Shown one piece after another: positions 42,698 to 44,552 of a stretch of 44,552 nucleotides of DNA. Numbering within the stretch: the first letter of the stretch is position 1; each line of letters begins with the position of its first letter. A model generated the notes under the pieces. The model was not told the origin of the DNA, made no database searches, and was given only the letters and a program-made list of their open reading frames with translations. The translations under genes and the position numbers were made by a program. Origin of the DNA: Candidatus Nitrosopumilus sp. (lineage in GTDB: Archaea; Thermoproteota; Nitrososphaeria; Nitrososphaerales; Nitrosopumilaceae); assembly GCA_029250275.1 (NCBI GenBank), contig JAPFBP010000006.1, positions 1 through 44,552 on the forward strand, read 5' to 3'.

Positions 42698-43834
42698 TTA
42701 TCGGTCTGCCTCCACAGGCCAATAGTTTAGACTCCAATAAACAGATGGCATGTTACCTAGTTTTTCACCTCTGAGAAGATTTGGTAATGCAATCAGATTT
42801 CTAAATGAAGGAACACTCAACTTTACTCTGTATGGTTCTACTTTTCCATCAGATACGATATAGCAACCTAATGATCCTCTACCTGACTCTACACGCTTGT
42901 ATACGGAATCAAGTCCTTTACCTTTTGGATTTGGTTTTAGTTTAGTTCTAACAGATCCTGACTTTGGAATTTTTTGTAATGCTTGTCTAATAATATTACA
43001 ACTTTCCAACATGTCAAGCCATGGAATTTTGGATCTTGCATAAGAGTCCCCTTCCTTCATGACATTAGTATGAACATCTAATTCTTCATAGACATCATAT
43101 GGTTCCTTTACTCTAAGATCATAATCAACACCACTTGCGCGGAGTACAGAACCAGTTGTTCCATATCGAATTGCATCTTGTCTAGATAGAACACCAGTAT
43201 CTCTAGTTCTGGCAATCAAAATGGGGTTATCATAAAAGATTGCAGCATATTCTTTGATACGTTTTTCAAAATAGTTAACTTGACGTAAACAAACATCTTC
43301 AAAGTTTGGTGGTAAATCATTTCTAACTCCACCTGGAACAAAATATGCATGTGTAACTCTTGCACCAGTTATTTTTTCCATAAGATCAATTAAAAGTTCA
43401 CGATCTCCTGCTGGCCACATAAACATTGTAGAGTGACCTAAAAATATTCCATAAATTGCAAGCCAATACATTATGTAAATACATCTGTTTAGTTCAGATG
43501 CAATAACTCTAACATATTTTGCACGTTCAGAAACTTCAATTCCAATAATTTCTTCAGCTCCTAAAACATAAGGATACAATACATTACATGAATCATGAAT
43601 TACTGGTCTTTCCAAGTGAGGAATGTTTAGAATATAATTTCTATATTCAGCCATCTTTTCTTCTCCACGATGAACGTATCCAGGATCAGGATCACATGCA
43701 ACAATGTAATCACCGTCAATTTGTACAATAAGTCTCATGTGTCCAGAACCAGGATGTTGTGGTCCAACATTGAGAGTCATTATTCTCTCATCTACTTTTT
43801 GGAGTGCTAATCCTGGTGGTAATTTAAAAGTCAT
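42698..43834 (-). CDS. nuoD: Complex I subunit D (49-kDa type)
   Basis: 378 residues; the hydrogenase-like subunit that binds quinone with NuoB. It shows LNVGPQHPGSGHMRLIVQIDGD, PGYVHRGEEKMAE with the conserved His, and the LESCNIIRQALQK-like helix; the Ni ligands of hydrogenases are absent, as usual. The start is ATG 43834 (MTFKLPPG), 2 nt after the nuoC stop; a purine-rich AAGGAAGATAG lies just upstream. Upstream in-frame codons would only overlap nuoC and look unlike the family. Confidence 0.94.
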   Translation of the reverse strand: MTFKLPPGLALQKVDERIMTLNVGPQHPGSGHMRLIVQIDGDYIVACDPDPGYVHRGEEKMAEYRNYILNIPHLERPVIHDSCNVLYPYVLGAEEIIGIEVSERAKYVRVIASELNRCIYIMYWLAIYGIFLGHSTMFMWPAGDRELLIDLMEKITGARVTHAYFVPGGVRNDLPPNFEDVCLRQVNYFEKRIKEYAAIFYDNPILIARTRDTGVLSRQDAIRYGTTGSVLRASGVDYDLRVKEPYDVYEELDVHTNVMKEGDSYARSKIPWLDMLESCNIIRQALQKIPKSGSVRTKLKPNPKGKGLDSVYKRVESGRGSLGCYIVSDGKVEPYRVKLSVPSFRNLIALPNLLRGEKLGNMPSVYWSLNYWPVEADR

Positions 43835-43836
43835 CT

Positions 43837-44430
43837 CTATCTTCCTTTTATTGTAAAGTCCTTTCGAAGTGGAGGCAAGTCTGCCCAATCTTCTGGTAAA
43901 AGTAATCGTCTATTATCTGGATGACCTTCAAAGAAAACACCGAACATCTCAAAAACTTCTCTTTCATGAAATTCTACACTGTAAAATACATCTCTAAGAG
44001 TTGGGAGTCTAGTAGCATCATTTCCAGGAATTGGATTTGTTTCTCTTTGTGCTCTTGTAGCTAAAACTAGAATTTGTCTTGCTAATGAAGAATCATCATA
44101 GGATCCTATATGATAAACAACTTCAATTTCATTATCTTGTGGATAATCTACACCTGAAACAGATTCAACATGGTCATAATTTAGTCCATCACGAATGAAT
44201 TCAGCAACATCATGAACATTTTCTCTACCAACATTAATTCTAACTCTATCTTCTTTTACAAATCCAACTTCAACTTTATCGCCAAATTTTTCAACAATTT
44301 TATCAGAAATACTTTTTTCAAACGCAGGTATCACTACAGGTACTATTTCAGGTTTTTTTACTACAGGCTTTGGTGGTGATTCTACTTCAGAAGTGTCATC
44401 TGCATTAGGATTTTCAGTTTCAGTACTCAT
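43837..44430 (-). CDS. nuoC: Complex I subunit C (30-kDa type)
   Basis: 197 residues. The C-terminal half carries the family block FEVFEMFGVFFEGHPDNRRLLLPEDW-type residues (with HEREVFEMFGV and GHPDNRRLLLPEDW visible) and the ending PLRKDFTIKGR. The N-terminus has about 40 extra residues rich in Pro, Lys, Asp and Glu (SPPKPVVKKPE), likely flexible. The ATG overlaps the nuoB stop as TAATG. Confidence 0.95.
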   Translation of the reverse strand: MSTETENPNADDTSEVESPPKPVVKKPEIVPVVIPAFEKSISDKIVEKFGDKVEVGFVKEDRVRINVGRENVHDVAEFIRDGLNYDHVESVSGVDYPQDNEIEVVYHIGSYDDSSLARQILVLATRAQRETNPIPGNDATRLPTLRDVFYSVEFHEREVFEMFGVFFEGHPDNRRLLLPEDWADLPPLRKDFTIKGR

Positions 44431-44552
44431 TATACAAACTTCCTAGCCTTCATTCTCTTAATTTTTTCTTGCAATAACATACATCCTTGGATAAGAGTTT
44501 CAGGTCTAGGTGGGCAGCCTGGAACATAGACATCAACTGGAATAATTCCATC
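44430..44552 (-). CDS. nuoB: Complex I subunit B, C-terminal part (cut by window edge)
   Basis: The last 40 codons are present and contain [18 protein letters not shown], the hallmark C-terminal segment of NuoB with one Cys of the N2 [4Fe-4S] cluster, then a basic helix ending KARKFV. The stop overlaps the start of nuoC. The upstream part, with the other Cys ligands, lies beyond the right edge. Confidence 0.93.
   Translation of the reverse strand, partial: DGIIPVDVYVPGCPPRPETLIQGCMLLQEKIKRMKARKFV

Noticed and set aside
42063-42725. Plus-strand frames opposite nuoH
   Set aside because: Low-complexity Asn/Ala-rich shadows of membrane-protein codons, typical antisense artefacts.

Overview
The window looks like a chromosome segment of a marine ammonia-oxidising thaumarchaeon (Nitrososphaerota, close to Nitrosopumilus). 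The signs are very AT-rich DNA, archaeal ribosomal proteins and RNA polymerase subunit N, the archaeal rpoN-eno-rps2-mevalonate kinase cluster, a complex I operon without nuoEFG, ABCE1, Trm5b and translin-family genes, a 5S rRNA gene standing alone, leaderless promoters (TATA box about 25-30 nt before the start codon) and frequent TTG/GTG starts. No amo, CRISPR, insertion sequence or prophage gene was seen. The species assignment is inference; no database was searched.

Layout. 1-550: decayed minus-strand DNA resembling the N-terminus of a multicopper oxidase. 710-1838: small membrane, winged-helix and uncertain ORFs. 1884-4863: rps13, rps4 and glmS. 4850-7196 (minus): CobT-like protein, metallo-beta-lactamase-fold hydrolase and NnrE. 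7260-7974: translin and tRNA-Leu. 8025-15212: a long plus-strand run rpoN, eno, rps2, mvk, ipk, idi, idsA, gltX. It joins transcription, translation and glycolysis genes to the route from mevalonate to GGPP for ether lipids. 15219-20414: single genes (FAH family, GNAT, Rieske ferredoxin, UPF0147, methyltransferase-like, CorA, small proteins) and tRNA-His. 20457-23760 (minus): a sugar-phosphate operon made of a transketolase N-half fused to ribulose-phosphate 3-epimerase, the transketolase C-half, and a transaldolase. 23865-33077: YkgJ, DCC, PepA, a small zinc-finger protein, 5S rRNA, ABCE1, Trm5, RimI, M50 protease, a LarA-like protein and pyrE. 33085-34095: a candidate C/D-box sRNA, tRNA-Met(CAU), a CADD-like protein and tRNA-Glu. 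34137-44552: a second prenyl synthase converging on nuoB-C-D-H-I-J-K-M-L-N (minus, nuoB cut by the window edge).

The most notable items are the TktN-Rpe fusion; a type I IPP isomerase with Ala at the catalytic Cys position; a CADD-like protein that keeps the Tyr and Lys proposed for self-sacrificing p-aminobenzoate synthesis; a double-guide C/D-box sRNA whose two guides match two nearby parts of 23S rRNA; a small protein with three TGRGT repeats; and two microproteins of 27 and 42 residues.
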